A DNA stretch of 53,302 nt from Bacteroidota bacterium (GTDB lineage: Bacteria; Bacteroidota; Bacteroidia; Cytophagales; UBA9547), in contig RDZG01000074.1 in the NCBI GenBank assembly GCA_004293915.1, positions 1 to 53,302 on the forward strand, given 5' to 3'. Both the position numbers and the translations under genes were made by a program. This document shows positions 1 to 6,989 of this stretch, piece after piece (the first letter of the stretch is position 1; each line of letters begins with the position of its first letter). The notes under the pieces were generated by a model, which saw nothing but the letters and a program-made list of their open reading frames with translations, was not told where the DNA came from and searched no databases.

Positions 1-482
1 ATGTTTAGCAAACAAAGCCTCAATTTCCAGATGTATTATCTGCAAATTTATTGAGAGGTAAAATATAAATAACGGTCAACGTTATTTAGGCATGGACACT
101 TTGTTCTACTGTTTCTACCGCTTGGTGCCAGACTTTTTTCTGATATCAATTTTAAGCTGTTCTTCTGCAATATCTATGATTGCATTGAGCAGTTTATTGT
201 GCAATTGTGCCTTACGCAGTTCTTGCTGCAATTGCTTTACCTCATTAGAAAGCGGTGTCTCTTCTACTTTCTGTTCTTTGGGTTTGGAAGTTTTTTTTCG
301 GCTTTTGCCTTGATATTTCATAACCCACGAATGTACTATTCTGAAATCAATTCCATACTTGATTCCTATTTTTCGGTAACTCAAATTACCTGTTAAATAC
401 TCGGCTATTATTGCCTCTTTTTCTATCGCTTTTTTGTCCATTTTGTTTACATTTTATTGTAAACCTATTTTAGGACGAGACA
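1..482 (-). mobile_element. End of an IS3-type insertion sequence (continues past the window edge)
   Basis: Read on the minus strand, the element starts at 482 with the terminus TGTCTCGTCCTAAAATAGG. Just inside, at 445-464, is a perfect 7-bp inverted repeat (GTTTACA / TGTAAAC). It then carries an OrfA-like gene (115-441). The same terminal bases (TTTAGGACGAGACA in plus orientation) recur at 15480-15493, which supports their being an IS end. The transposase OrfB expected at lower coordinates is not recognisable in the remaining 114 bases: the -1 frame reached from OrfA stops at 86-88. The element may therefore be damaged, or OrfB may begin outside the window. Family assignment is inference from OrfA and the termini. 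Confidence 0.55.
115..441 (-). CDS. IS3-type OrfA (transposase DNA-binding subunit)
   Basis: This 108-residue protein has the usual OrfA layout. An N-terminal helix-turn-helix (about residues 8-45, including YRKIGIKYGIDFRIVHSWV) would bind the IS ends. A basic linker (GKSRKKTSKPKEQK) follows, then a leucine-zipper-like coiled coil (about 65-95) for multimerisation. Near the 3' end the codons AGA AAA AAG contain the heptamer A_AAA_AAG (133-139 on the plus strand), the classical -1 frameshift signal that IS3 elements use to make the OrfAB fusion. Here the -1 frame runs only about 15 codons before a TAA, so a functional fusion is doubtful. The gene lies 41 bases inside the element's terminus. 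An N-terminal HTH of this kind could in principle belong to another transposase family. Confidence 0.7.
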   Translation of the reverse strand: MDKKAIEKEAIIAEYLTGNLSYRKIGIKYGIDFRIVHSWVMKYQGKSRKKTSKPKEQKVEETPLSNEVKQLQQELRKAQLHNKLLNAIIDIAEEQLKIDIRKKSGTKR

Positions 483-614
483 GTGACTGAGGTTTTTTCT
501 TTCTATATGGTTTATACTATGGATTTTTGTTTTATGTATTTGTGCAGGTATGATGGCATCTGTGTTCTGTGTGCCACAGACCATGGAGTAGAATATACGA
601 AGTAGAATAAAATG

Positions 615-643
615 TTGTTGAAAAAATCTTTTGTCTATCTTTG
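615..643 (+). promoter_or_regulatory. Bacteroidota-type promoter for the TPR gene
   Basis: TTG at 615-617, 18 bases, then TATCTTTG at 636-643 match the phylum's -33 / -7 pattern (TTTG, TAnnTTTG). The -7 box overlaps the upstream in-frame TTG at 641, which argues that translation starts at the ATG at 662 and not further upstream. Confidence 0.4.
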
Positions 644-661
644 CAACAATATAAAAATATC

Positions 662-1483
662 ATGAGAAAAGGACAAATTTTTGGAATTGTCGTAGCCATT
701 TTTGCCATAATTGGGATGTATAATTTGCCAAAATCAATTATAAATAAAACAAATAAAGAAAAATTAGGCAAGACCGAAACCGCAAATACAGCCGATTTGG
801 TGGCTTCTTCGGCTAAAACTATTAGTGAAAATGATTTGAAAAAGATTGGTGCTTTAAGAAAATTATTTTTAAATACACAAGATATTAAAAAAAGTACTAA
901 TTTTGCGGATTCATTAGCAACGATATTTATTTCGCTTCAAAAATTTGATAGTGCATTAGTCTACGCTGATAAAATTGTTCTTTTACATCAGGAAAATAAA
1001 AATTGTTTAAAAACAGCTGGAAATATAGCTTTTGCTATTTATTCGGCAATTTCTGAGCCTCAAAAAGCTACTTTGTATGCCGAAAAAGCTCGAAATTATT
1101 ATCAACAGTTTTTGAAAACAGATTCATCAGACTTTGAAGTGCGAAATAATTTGGCAATGACGTATGTGGTAAGTAATACACCCATGCAAGCCATTATGGA
1201 ACTTCGAAAAGTGTTAGCAGCACAGCCTTCAAACGAGCAAGCACAGTTCAATCTTGGACTTTTGGCTATTCAATCGGGGCAATTCGACAAAGCAATAAAT
1301 CGTTTCAAAACGCTTGTAGATGCAAATGCAAAAAACTGGAAAGCAAAATATTATTTAGCCATTTCTTATTTAGAATCTGGCAAAAACACCGAAGCAAAAG
1401 CACTTTTTAGTGATATTGCCGAAAATGCAAATGATATAAGTTTAATGGAAGATGCAAAAAACAATCTTAAAAACCTGAATTAA
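662..1483 (+). CDS. Membrane-anchored tetratricopeptide repeat protein
   Basis: The protein has 273 residues from the chosen ATG. It opens with a short positive stretch (MRKGQ) and one hydrophobic segment (about residues 5-21), either an anchor or an uncleaved signal. The C-terminal two thirds are helical repeats. Three TPR-like units are clear around FEVRNNLAMTYVV, EQAQFNLGLLAIQSGQFDKA and WKAKYYLAISYLESGKNTEA. TPR proteins act as protein-interaction scaffolds; no enzymatic domain is visible. The gene lies 31 bases before a COX24-like ribosomal-type peptide and upstream of rng, all on the same strand. The start was moved from a possible TTG at 641 because that codon sits in the promoter -7 box. 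The specific role is unknown. Confidence 0.75.
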   Translation: MRKGQIFGIVVAIFAIIGMYNLPKSIINKTNKEKLGKTETANTADLVASSAKTISENDLKKIGALRKLFLNTQDIKKSTNFADSLATIFISLQKFDSALVYADKIVLLHQENKNCLKTAGNIAFAIYSAISEPQKATLYAEKARNYYQQFLKTDSSDFEVRNNLAMTYVVSNTPMQAIMELRKVLAAQPSNEQAQFNLGLLAIQSGQFDKAINRFKTLVDANAKNWKAKYYLAISYLESGKNTEAKALFSDIAENANDISLMEDAKNNLKNLN

Positions 1484-1514
1484 TTATATTTATTTACATT
1501 AAAATCTTAACATC

Positions 1515-1604
1515 ATGCCTTGCGGTAAAAAAAGAAAAAGACACAAAATTGCGACTCACAAAAGAAAAAAACGTTTGAGAAAAAATCGTCATAAGAAAAA
1601 ATAG
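1515..1604 (+). CDS. 29-residue basic AURKAIP1/COX24-domain protein
   Basis: This short ORF encodes MPCGKKRKRHKIATHKRKKR followed by LRKNRHKKK. More than half of the residues are Lys, Arg or His. It matches the small AURKAIP1/COX24-domain proteins conserved in Bacteroidota, which resemble the C-terminus of mitochondrial small-subunit protein mS38 and are thought to be ribosome-associated. It sits between the TPR gene and rng, a neighbourhood in keeping with RNA metabolism. Gene finders often miss it because of its length. The identification rests on the distinctive sequence; ribosome binding is family knowledge and is not visible here. Confidence 0.8.
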   Translation: MPCGKKRKRHKIATHKRKKRLRKNRHKKK

Positions 1605-1696
1605 TTTTTAATGGGCATTTGCAAATCTGTTTATGCCCATTTTATACTTATTTCTAATATTTTTTGGTTTAATTATTAATTCTCAAATTTACTATT

Positions 1697-3304
1697 ATGA
1701 GTAACGAGCTATTTATAAATAGTACTCAAAATGGTAATAGGATAGCATTATTACAAGAAAAACGTTTAGTCGAATACCATCTCGAAGGAAGTGGTGATAA
1801 ATTCAACGTTGGCGATATTTATTTAGGCATAGTTACAAAAGTTGTACCTGGCTTAAATGCTGCTTTTGTAGATATTGGTTACGAAAAAGATGCTTTTCTT
1901 CATTACCATGATTTAGGTCCAAATATTCGGACATTGAATTCCTATGTAAAAAATGTACAAGGAAAACAGCAACAAACCCACAAATTAGGCGGTTTCAAAA
2001 TCGAATCCGAAATTGATAAAGGTGGAAAAATTGATAAAGTTTTAACTAAAGGTCAGCAAATATTGGTTCAAGTTGTAAAAGAACCTATTTCTACCAAAGG
2101 TCCACGTTTGTCGTGCGAAATTTCTATTGCAGGCAGATATTTAGTTTTGGTTCCGTTTACAGACTCTATAAGTGTATCTAAAAAAATATCACAAAGAGAA
2201 GAGCGTCAGCGTTTGCAACGTTTGATTACTTCTATCAAACCTGATAATTTTAGTGTAATTATTCGCACTGTAGCAGAGCAAAAAGAAGTTGCCGAACTCG
2301 ATAGAGATTTAAAAAACTTAGTGAAAAAATGGGAAGATGGTTTTAATAAACTTAAAACTGCCAAACCTAAAGATGTGATTATCAGCGAAATGGATCGTAC
2401 TGCTTCTATTTTGCGTGATATGCTCAACGAAAGTTTTGACAATATTTATATTGATGACAAAACATTTTATGAAGAAACAAAAACCTACATAAAATCGATT
2501 GCTCCTGAAAAAGAAAAAATTGTAAAACTTCATGCTGGAAAAGAAAAACTTTTTGAGCAAACAGGTATTGAGCGACAACTCAAAGCTTTGTTTGGCAGAA
2601 CGGTTAGTTTGCCTGGCGGTGGCTATTTGATTATCGAACATACCGAAGCCATGCATGTGGTTGATGTAAATTCTGGAAACAAATCGAATCAAGAGTCAGA
2701 CCAAGAAAAAACGGCTATAAACATCAATCTAGAATCGGCAAAAGAAGTGGCTCGCCAACTTCGATTACGTGATTTAGGTGGTATAATTGTAATTGATTTT
2801 ATTGATATGAAAGATCAAGAAAATCGAAATGTTTTATACAATCGCATGAAAGCCGAAATGGAAGGCGATAGAGCTAAATATACCATTTTGCCTTTGAGCA
2901 AATTTGGAATTATGCAAATCACACGCCAACGTGTGCGTCCACAGCTTACAATTTCTACTTCTGAGGTTTGCCCATCGTGTAATGGCACAGGAAAAATTAC
3001 AGCTAGTGTTTTGGTTACAGACGAAATCGAGTCGAAATTAGAACATTTATTAACCAAACAAAACGAGAAAGATTTAACCATCGAAATGCATCCTTTTGTT
3101 TATGCACATTATACTAAAGGGGTGTTTTCAAAACGTTTCAATTGGTTTTTGAAATATAAAACGTGGATTAAACTAGAAAAAAATACCGCATTAGGAATTA
3201 TTGACTATCGTTTTAGAAACAAATTTGACGAAATCGACTTTGGTAATAAAAAGAAAGAAGATGACGAAGATGATGTTGCAGAAATTCTCTCTATAAAAGA
3301 GTAA
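1697..3304 (+). CDS. rng: Ribonuclease G (Rne/Rng family endoribonuclease)
   Basis: This is a 535-residue cytoplasmic endoribonuclease that cuts single-stranded AU-rich RNA, for example in 16S rRNA 5' maturation and mRNA decay. An S1-type RNA-binding domain occupies roughly residues 36-140 (VGDIYLGIVTKVVPGLNAAF, AFVDIGYEKDAFLH). The catalytic metal ligands are Asp323 in VVDVNSGNKS and Asp367 in GGIIVIDFIDM. The zinc-link cysteines are C425 and C428 in CPSCNGTG. The length fits RNase G and is much shorter than RNase E, with no degradosome scaffold tail. It follows the COX24-like gene by 92 bases and is closed by a strong terminator. Confidence 0.95.
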   Translation: MSNELFINSTQNGNRIALLQEKRLVEYHLEGSGDKFNVGDIYLGIVTKVVPGLNAAFVDIGYEKDAFLHYHDLGPNIRTLNSYVKNVQGKQQQTHKLGGFKIESEIDKGGKIDKVLTKGQQILVQVVKEPISTKGPRLSCEISIAGRYLVLVPFTDSISVSKKISQREERQRLQRLITSIKPDNFSVIIRTVAEQKEVAELDRDLKNLVKKWEDGFNKLKTAKPKDVIISEMDRTASILRDMLNESFDNIYIDDKTFYEETKTYIKSIAPEKEKIVKLHAGKEKLFEQTGIERQLKALFGRTVSLPGGGYLIIEHTEAMHVVDVNSGNKSNQESDQEKTAININLESAKEVARQLRLRDLGGIIVIDFIDMKDQENRNVLYNRMKAEMEGDRAKYTILPLSKFGIMQITRQRVRPQLTISTSEVCPSCNGTGKITASVLVTDEIESKLEHLLTKQNEKDLTIEMHPFVYAHYTKGVFSKRFNWFLKYKTWIKLEKNTALGIIDYRFRNKFDEIDFGNKKKEDDEDDVAEILSIKE

Positions 3305-3314
3305 ATACTATTCC

Positions 3315-3385
3315 AGACAATCTCAAAATTATATTCAAGTTTTATTTTTCTACTTGATTTTATATATTTGAGATTGTCTTTTTTT
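3315..3385 (+). terminator. Rho-independent terminator after rng
   Basis: A perfect 13-base inverted repeat (AGACAATCTCAAA at 3315-3327, TTTGAGATTGTCT at 3367-3379) runs directly into a T tract. The loop is long (39 bases). It lies 11 bases after the rng stop. Confidence 0.75.
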
Positions 3386-3403
3386 ATTTAAAAAATATTT
3401 GAA

Positions 3404-4336
3404 ATGACAAAAATATTAACGCTAACATTAAATCCATCTATTGATAAAAGTACAAATATAGATGCACTAATCCCAGAACAAAAATTGCGTTGTACCACAC
3501 CAAAATACGAACCTGGTGGCGGTGGAATAAATGTTTCGAGGGCATTGAGCAAATTGGGCACAACTTCAAAAGCACTTTATTTTTCGGGTGGACACACAGG
3601 TGAGATTTTTGACGAATTAATAGCACTAGAAAATATTGAATATCAGCGTGTTGCCATAAAAGGAAATACAAGAGAAAATATGATTGTGTTGGAAACTAGT
3701 TCGAACAAACAGTATCGTTTTGGGATGGATGGACCAACAATAGAAACCCAAGAATGGCAAAATTTGTTGGATGAAATTGCCAAAATGCAAGGCTTAGAAT
3801 TTTTAGTTGGAAGTGGAAGTTTGGCTCCTGGATTGCCAGTAGATTTTTATGCTCGATTAGCAAAAATTGCTACTAAAATTAATGCAAAATTCATACTCGA
3901 TACATCTGGCGAACCGTTGCAAGCTGCTGCTAAAGAGGGGGTTTATTTGCTAAAACCCAACATTGGAGAATTGGCAAATATGTGCGGACTTGAGGAATTA
4001 AGAACCGAACAAATTAAAGAAAAAGCCTTAGAAATAATTGTGAAAGGAAATTGCAAAATGGTTGTGGTTTCACTTGGTCCACAAGGTGCAATTTTGGTAA
4101 CAAAAGATGAGTATATAAAAATCCCTGCACCTACCGTAAAAAAACGAAGTACAGTAGGGGCAGGAGATAGTATGGTTGCTGGCATGGTTCATCAATTATC
4201 GAAAGCAAAATCTGTAAAAGAAATCGGAATGTTTGGCGTTGCGTGTGGCTCGGCAGCCACAATGAACTATGGCACAGAGCTTTGTAAAAAAGAAGATGTG
4301 GAAACACTATATGCTTGGATTGAAAAACAAGTTTAA
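3404..4336 (+). CDS. pfkB: 6-phosphofructokinase PfkB (ribokinase-type)
   Basis: A 310-residue PfkB-family sugar kinase, predicted to phosphorylate fructose 6-phosphate with ATP in glycolysis. It resembles Escherichia coli Pfk-2 in length and along its whole sequence. Shared features are the start LTLNPSID, the substrate motif PGGGGINVSRALSKLG (38-52), VVSLGPQGA (about 221-229), and the anion hole with catalytic base VGAGDSMVAG, where Asp255 corresponds to the known Asp256. The gene stands alone after the rng terminator. A 1-phosphofructokinase or tagatose 6-phosphate kinase role is the main alternative, but the Pfk-2-like features favour PfkB. Confidence 0.88.
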   Translation: MTKILTLTLNPSIDKSTNIDALIPEQKLRCTTPKYEPGGGGINVSRALSKLGTTSKALYFSGGHTGEIFDELIALENIEYQRVAIKGNTRENMIVLETSSNKQYRFGMDGPTIETQEWQNLLDEIAKMQGLEFLVGSGSLAPGLPVDFYARLAKIATKINAKFILDTSGEPLQAAAKEGVYLLKPNIGELANMCGLEELRTEQIKEKALEIIVKGNCKMVVVSLGPQGAILVTKDEYIKIPAPTVKKRSTVGAGDSMVAGMVHQLSKAKSVKEIGMFGVACGSAATMNYGTELCKKEDVETLYAWIEKQV

Positions 4337-4402
4337 AAGTTTTTGTTTTTCGGTTTGTTGTAGCTAAATAATTCTTTAATTTGTAACAAAAAAAGATTAA
4401 CC

Positions 4403-4774
4403 ATGAAAAAAATTATCATCATTCTGTTTCTACTTGTTGCATTGGCAATGATTGGCTTTTTTGTATTCATAAATGCAAGTTTTAGTGATGGTTTTAGAGC
4501 TGGAACCATGGTTAAAATAAGTAAAAAAGGCTATGTGTTTAAAACACTAGAAGGTGAATTGAATTTAGGGAATTATTTTACTGAAAAAGGTAGTCCAAGC
4601 ACTTCGATATGGAATTTTTCTGTTGCTTCAGACGCAGATTCAGTAATGACAAAACTTGAAAATGCAGTGCTTACTGGCAAACGAGTGAAACTGCATTATA
4701 AAGAAATGTACATGCAATTTTCGTGGCGAGGCGATACTAAATATTTTGTATATAAAGTTGTTGAAGCTCCATAA
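4403..4774 (+). CDS. Small membrane-anchored conserved protein of unknown function
   Basis: The 123-residue protein has an N-terminal hydrophobic segment (about residues 3-25, IIIILFLLVALAMIGFFVFI), then a periplasm-facing beta-rich domain. Recognisable stretches are FRAGTMVKISKKGYVFKTLEG and YKEMYMQFSWRGDTKYFVY. Similar short proteins are widespread in this phylum, some carrying misleading enzyme names, and I see no catalytic motif. It lies 66 bases downstream of pfkB on the same strand with no terminator seen between them, so co-transcription is possible. Confidence 0.6.
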   Translation: MKKIIIILFLLVALAMIGFFVFINASFSDGFRAGTMVKISKKGYVFKTLEGELNLGNYFTEKGSPSTSIWNFSVASDADSVMTKLENAVLTGKRVKLHYKEMYMQFSWRGDTKYFVYKVVEAP

Positions 4775-4956
4775 ATCATTTCTGATTTTTAAATTTGGAA
4801 GTTAATAATTTTTTCTTTATTCTAATTTAAACAACATTTGTTGAATTTCTTATAGTATTTGAAGATAGAAGTTCAAATCTAGATTTACTCTATTTTTTCC
4901 ACTAATTCACTAATTTTTAGTTTTTTTTTCGTGCATCAGTGGCAAATACTTATCAA

Positions 4957-4991
4957 TTATACGTATTTTATTTTTATATTTGCACGTATAA
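4957..4991 (+). promoter_or_regulatory. Probable promoter/operator of the toxin-antitoxin pair
   Basis: An 8-base inverted repeat (TTATACGT at 4957-4964, ACGTATAA at 4984-4991) brackets a TATATTTG -7 box at 4975-4982. This arrangement suits autoregulation by an antitoxin dimer binding over the promoter. No good -33 TTTG is present at the expected distance. Confidence 0.45.
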
Positions 4992-5002
4992 CAACTTTTG
5001 AT

Positions 5003-5248
5003 ATGGACACGAAATTGACTTTAAAGTTAGATAATTATATAATAGAACAAGCCAAAAACTATGCTAAAGAAAAAAACACTAGCTTATCCCTTTTGGTTGA
5101 AACGTACCTCGGAAAACTTGTTTTACCAAACGATACACATCAAGTTACTCCATTTGTTAAAAGTTTGTCAGGTGTGATTGATTTAACCAAAGATTTTGAT
5201 TACAAATCAGAATACATGAAACATTTAACAAAAAAATATGCAAAATAA
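5003..5248 (+). CDS. DUF6364-type antitoxin of a PIN toxin pair
   Basis: This 81-residue protein starts at the ATG at 5003, just after the inverted-repeat operator; an in-frame GTG at 4931 lies upstream of the promoter and is rejected. The N-terminus (MDTKLTLKLDNYIIEQAKNY) has the beta strand followed by helix of a ribbon-helix-helix DNA-binding domain, and the C-terminal tail would bind and neutralise the toxin. The stop overlaps the start of the PIN gene by 11 bases, the usual coupling in type II modules. The DUF6364 name is from recognition of the family pattern. Confidence 0.75.
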   Translation: MDTKLTLKLDNYIIEQAKNYAKEKNTSLSLLVETYLGKLVLPNDTHQVTPFVKSLSGVIDLTKDFDYKSEYMKHLTKKYAK

Positions 5249-5663
5249 TACTAAAAAGGTATTTGTTGATACTGATGTTTGCATTGATTTGTTGTCTGGT
5301 AGAATGCCTTTTAATAAAACAGCAGAAATATTATTTTCTTTAGCCGACAATAGAAAGTTAAAAATATGTGTTTCATCGCTATCTTTTTCTAATATTGATT
5401 ATGTACTACGATCTCAATATTCAGCTATAAACTCAAGGCAAATTATTGGCAAGTTTAAAACCTTGGTTACAGTGCTACCAGTGGATAGCAAGACAATTGA
5501 GTTGGCTATTTCATCAGACTTCAACGATTTTGAAGATGCAATTCAACATGCCTGTGCAATAGAAAACAGTTTGACTACAATTATAACCAGAAATATAAAA
5601 GATTTTAAAAAATCTTCTCTAGCTATTTTGACACCAGAAACGTTTATTTCATTATTAAATTAA
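5238..5663 (+). CDS. PIN-domain ribonuclease toxin (VapC-like)
   Basis: A 141-residue single-domain PIN protein. PIN toxins are Mg-dependent RNases held inactive by the cognate antitoxin. Visible acidic residues are Asp11 and Asp17 in FVDTDVCIDLL, Asp/Glu in SSDFNDFEDAIQHACA (about 108-122), and the late Asp in ITRNIKDFKKS, the spacing typical of the family's active site. It overlaps the upstream antitoxin and has no further partner downstream. The length matches VapC-type toxins. The RNA target cannot be inferred from sequence. Confidence 0.85.
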   Translation: MQNNTKKVFVDTDVCIDLLSGRMPFNKTAEILFSLADNRKLKICVSSLSFSNIDYVLRSQYSAINSRQIIGKFKTLVTVLPVDSKTIELAISSDFNDFEDAIQHACAIENSLTTIITRNIKDFKKSSLAILTPETFISLLN

Positions 5664-5730
5664 TGAAAACTCGTTTCTAAAAAAAGTAATAAGATTTTTT
5701 TGATATGTTAAGTCTGAACTAATTTTAAAA

Positions 5731-6255
5731 TTATTTTTTTTGAGCAAAAATCCAACTTAGGCAAATTGAAATTCCACTATTATATAAAAAATAAAAAATA
5801 AAGATTGAGTTATCAAATTCTTGTATCCCATTTAATCCTAAAAAATATGGCGGTAAAACAAGTATTGCTATTACTATAAAATAATGGATTTTAAGTTTAA
5901 TATCATAAAAAAACCATATAATTGTTAGAATCAATTGGGAACACCATGCTCCAATAAGCATATTTAAAAATTTATCATCAAATAATTTCCCTAGTGTTTT
6001 TACAAAAAAGAAAAGTCCACCACCTGTTACAAAAACTACAAAAAAGAGTAATGGCATAACTAAAAACCCAATAATTTTTATCCTTTGGTTTTTGGTATTA
6101 ATAAATGCAATAAAAAAACCATATATTAAAGGTATAAAAAAAGCACATGATTCAACTTCTGCTAATAATGATGAAAAGATATTGATTACAGTAAACCCAT
6201 AAAGATTTTCTTTTAATAAAGTTTTATCAATGTTATAAAATATTCTACCCCACAT
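5731..6255 (-). CDS. Multi-pass membrane protein of unknown function
   Basis: The 174-residue protein is strongly hydrophobic, with about five predicted membrane spans (for example IPLIYGFFIAFI, IIGFLVMPLLFFVVFVTGGG, IVIAILVLPPYFLGLNG). I recognise no family. I chose the ATG at 6255, which overlaps the end of the dedA gene by 11 bases; an ATG at 6288 would add 11 residues that lie inside dedA coding sequence. Phe, Ile and Leu content is very high and no charged catalytic motif is seen. It is translated right after the DedA-family protein and is probably co-transcribed with it. Confidence 0.55.
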   Translation of the reverse strand: MWGRIFYNIDKTLLKENLYGFTVINIFSSLLAEVESCAFFIPLIYGFFIAFINTKNQRIKIIGFLVMPLLFFVVFVTGGGLFFFVKTLGKLFDDKFLNMLIGAWCSQLILTIIWFFYDIKLKIHYFIVIAILVLPPYFLGLNGIQEFDNSIFIFYFLYNSGISICLSWIFAQKK

Positions 6256-6865
6256 TTTTTGTACTTTTTTTAGCTGTAAAAAGTCCACGAATCACAACAA
6301 TGCTTGTTAAGCCCACAAAGCCAAAAATAATGTATTCTAAATAATTTAATATTTGTGGAAATTTTTGTCCCAAATAAAATCCTCCTAAGATTAAAACAAA
6401 AACCCAAATGGTGCCGCCAAGCACATTGAAGAACATAAATCTACGGGCATCCATTTTTATGATTCCTGCTAACAAAGGTGCAAAAGTGCGAACTATGGGC
6501 AAAAACCGACCAATAATGAGTGTGTTTCCTGCATATTTTATATAATAATAGCGAGTTTTTACAATATATTCTCGCTTAAAAAATAGAGATTCTTTGGCTT
6601 TCATAAGCTTATCTCCTAATAATATGCCTGTAAAATAACCTAATGCGCTGCCACCAACAGCTGCTGCCCACACGCAGAGCAAAAGAATATAAATAGAAAC
6701 ATTAAAATCGCCTGTGCCACAAAATAAGCCAGCCGAAAACAAAAGATAGTCGCCAGGAAGAAAAAAGCAGAAAAAAACTCCGTTTTCCAAAAACACAATC
6801 AACGTAATAAGTAAAAGTCCGCCTCTGATGATTTGCTCAGAGCTTAATAAATCGGTAATGTTCAT
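6245..6865 (-). CDS. DedA family (VTT domain) membrane protein
   Basis: A 206-residue inner-membrane protein of the DedA/VTT superfamily, whose members act as lipid scramblases or flippases and support membrane homeostasis. Family signatures are FLENGVFFCFFLPGDYLLF near the N-terminus, ALGYFTGILLGDKL, and the conserved arginine/proline stretch IIGRFLPIVRTFAPLLAGI followed by MFFNVLGGTIWVFVLILGGF. Length and order of segments are normal. A second VTT-domain protein lies at about 35.7-36.4 kb; the two are not close paralogs. Confidence 0.88.
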   Translation of the reverse strand: MNITDLLSSEQIIRGGLLLITLIVFLENGVFFCFFLPGDYLLFSAGLFCGTGDFNVSIYILLLCVWAAAVGGSALGYFTGILLGDKLMKAKESLFFKREYIVKTRYYYIKYAGNTLIIGRFLPIVRTFAPLLAGIIKMDARRFMFFNVLGGTIWVFVLILGGFYLGQKFPQILNYLEYIIFGFVGLTSIVVIRGLFTAKKSTKNVG

Positions 6866-6989
6866 GGATTGGTTTATAAATTGGAATACAAAAGTGTCGA
6901 AAAAAATTAGTTTTAAGGTTAATACCTTGTTAATTTTTTATTTTAATGTTTTGACATAAATTTGTTCTCAAATAAAATTTTTAAATACT

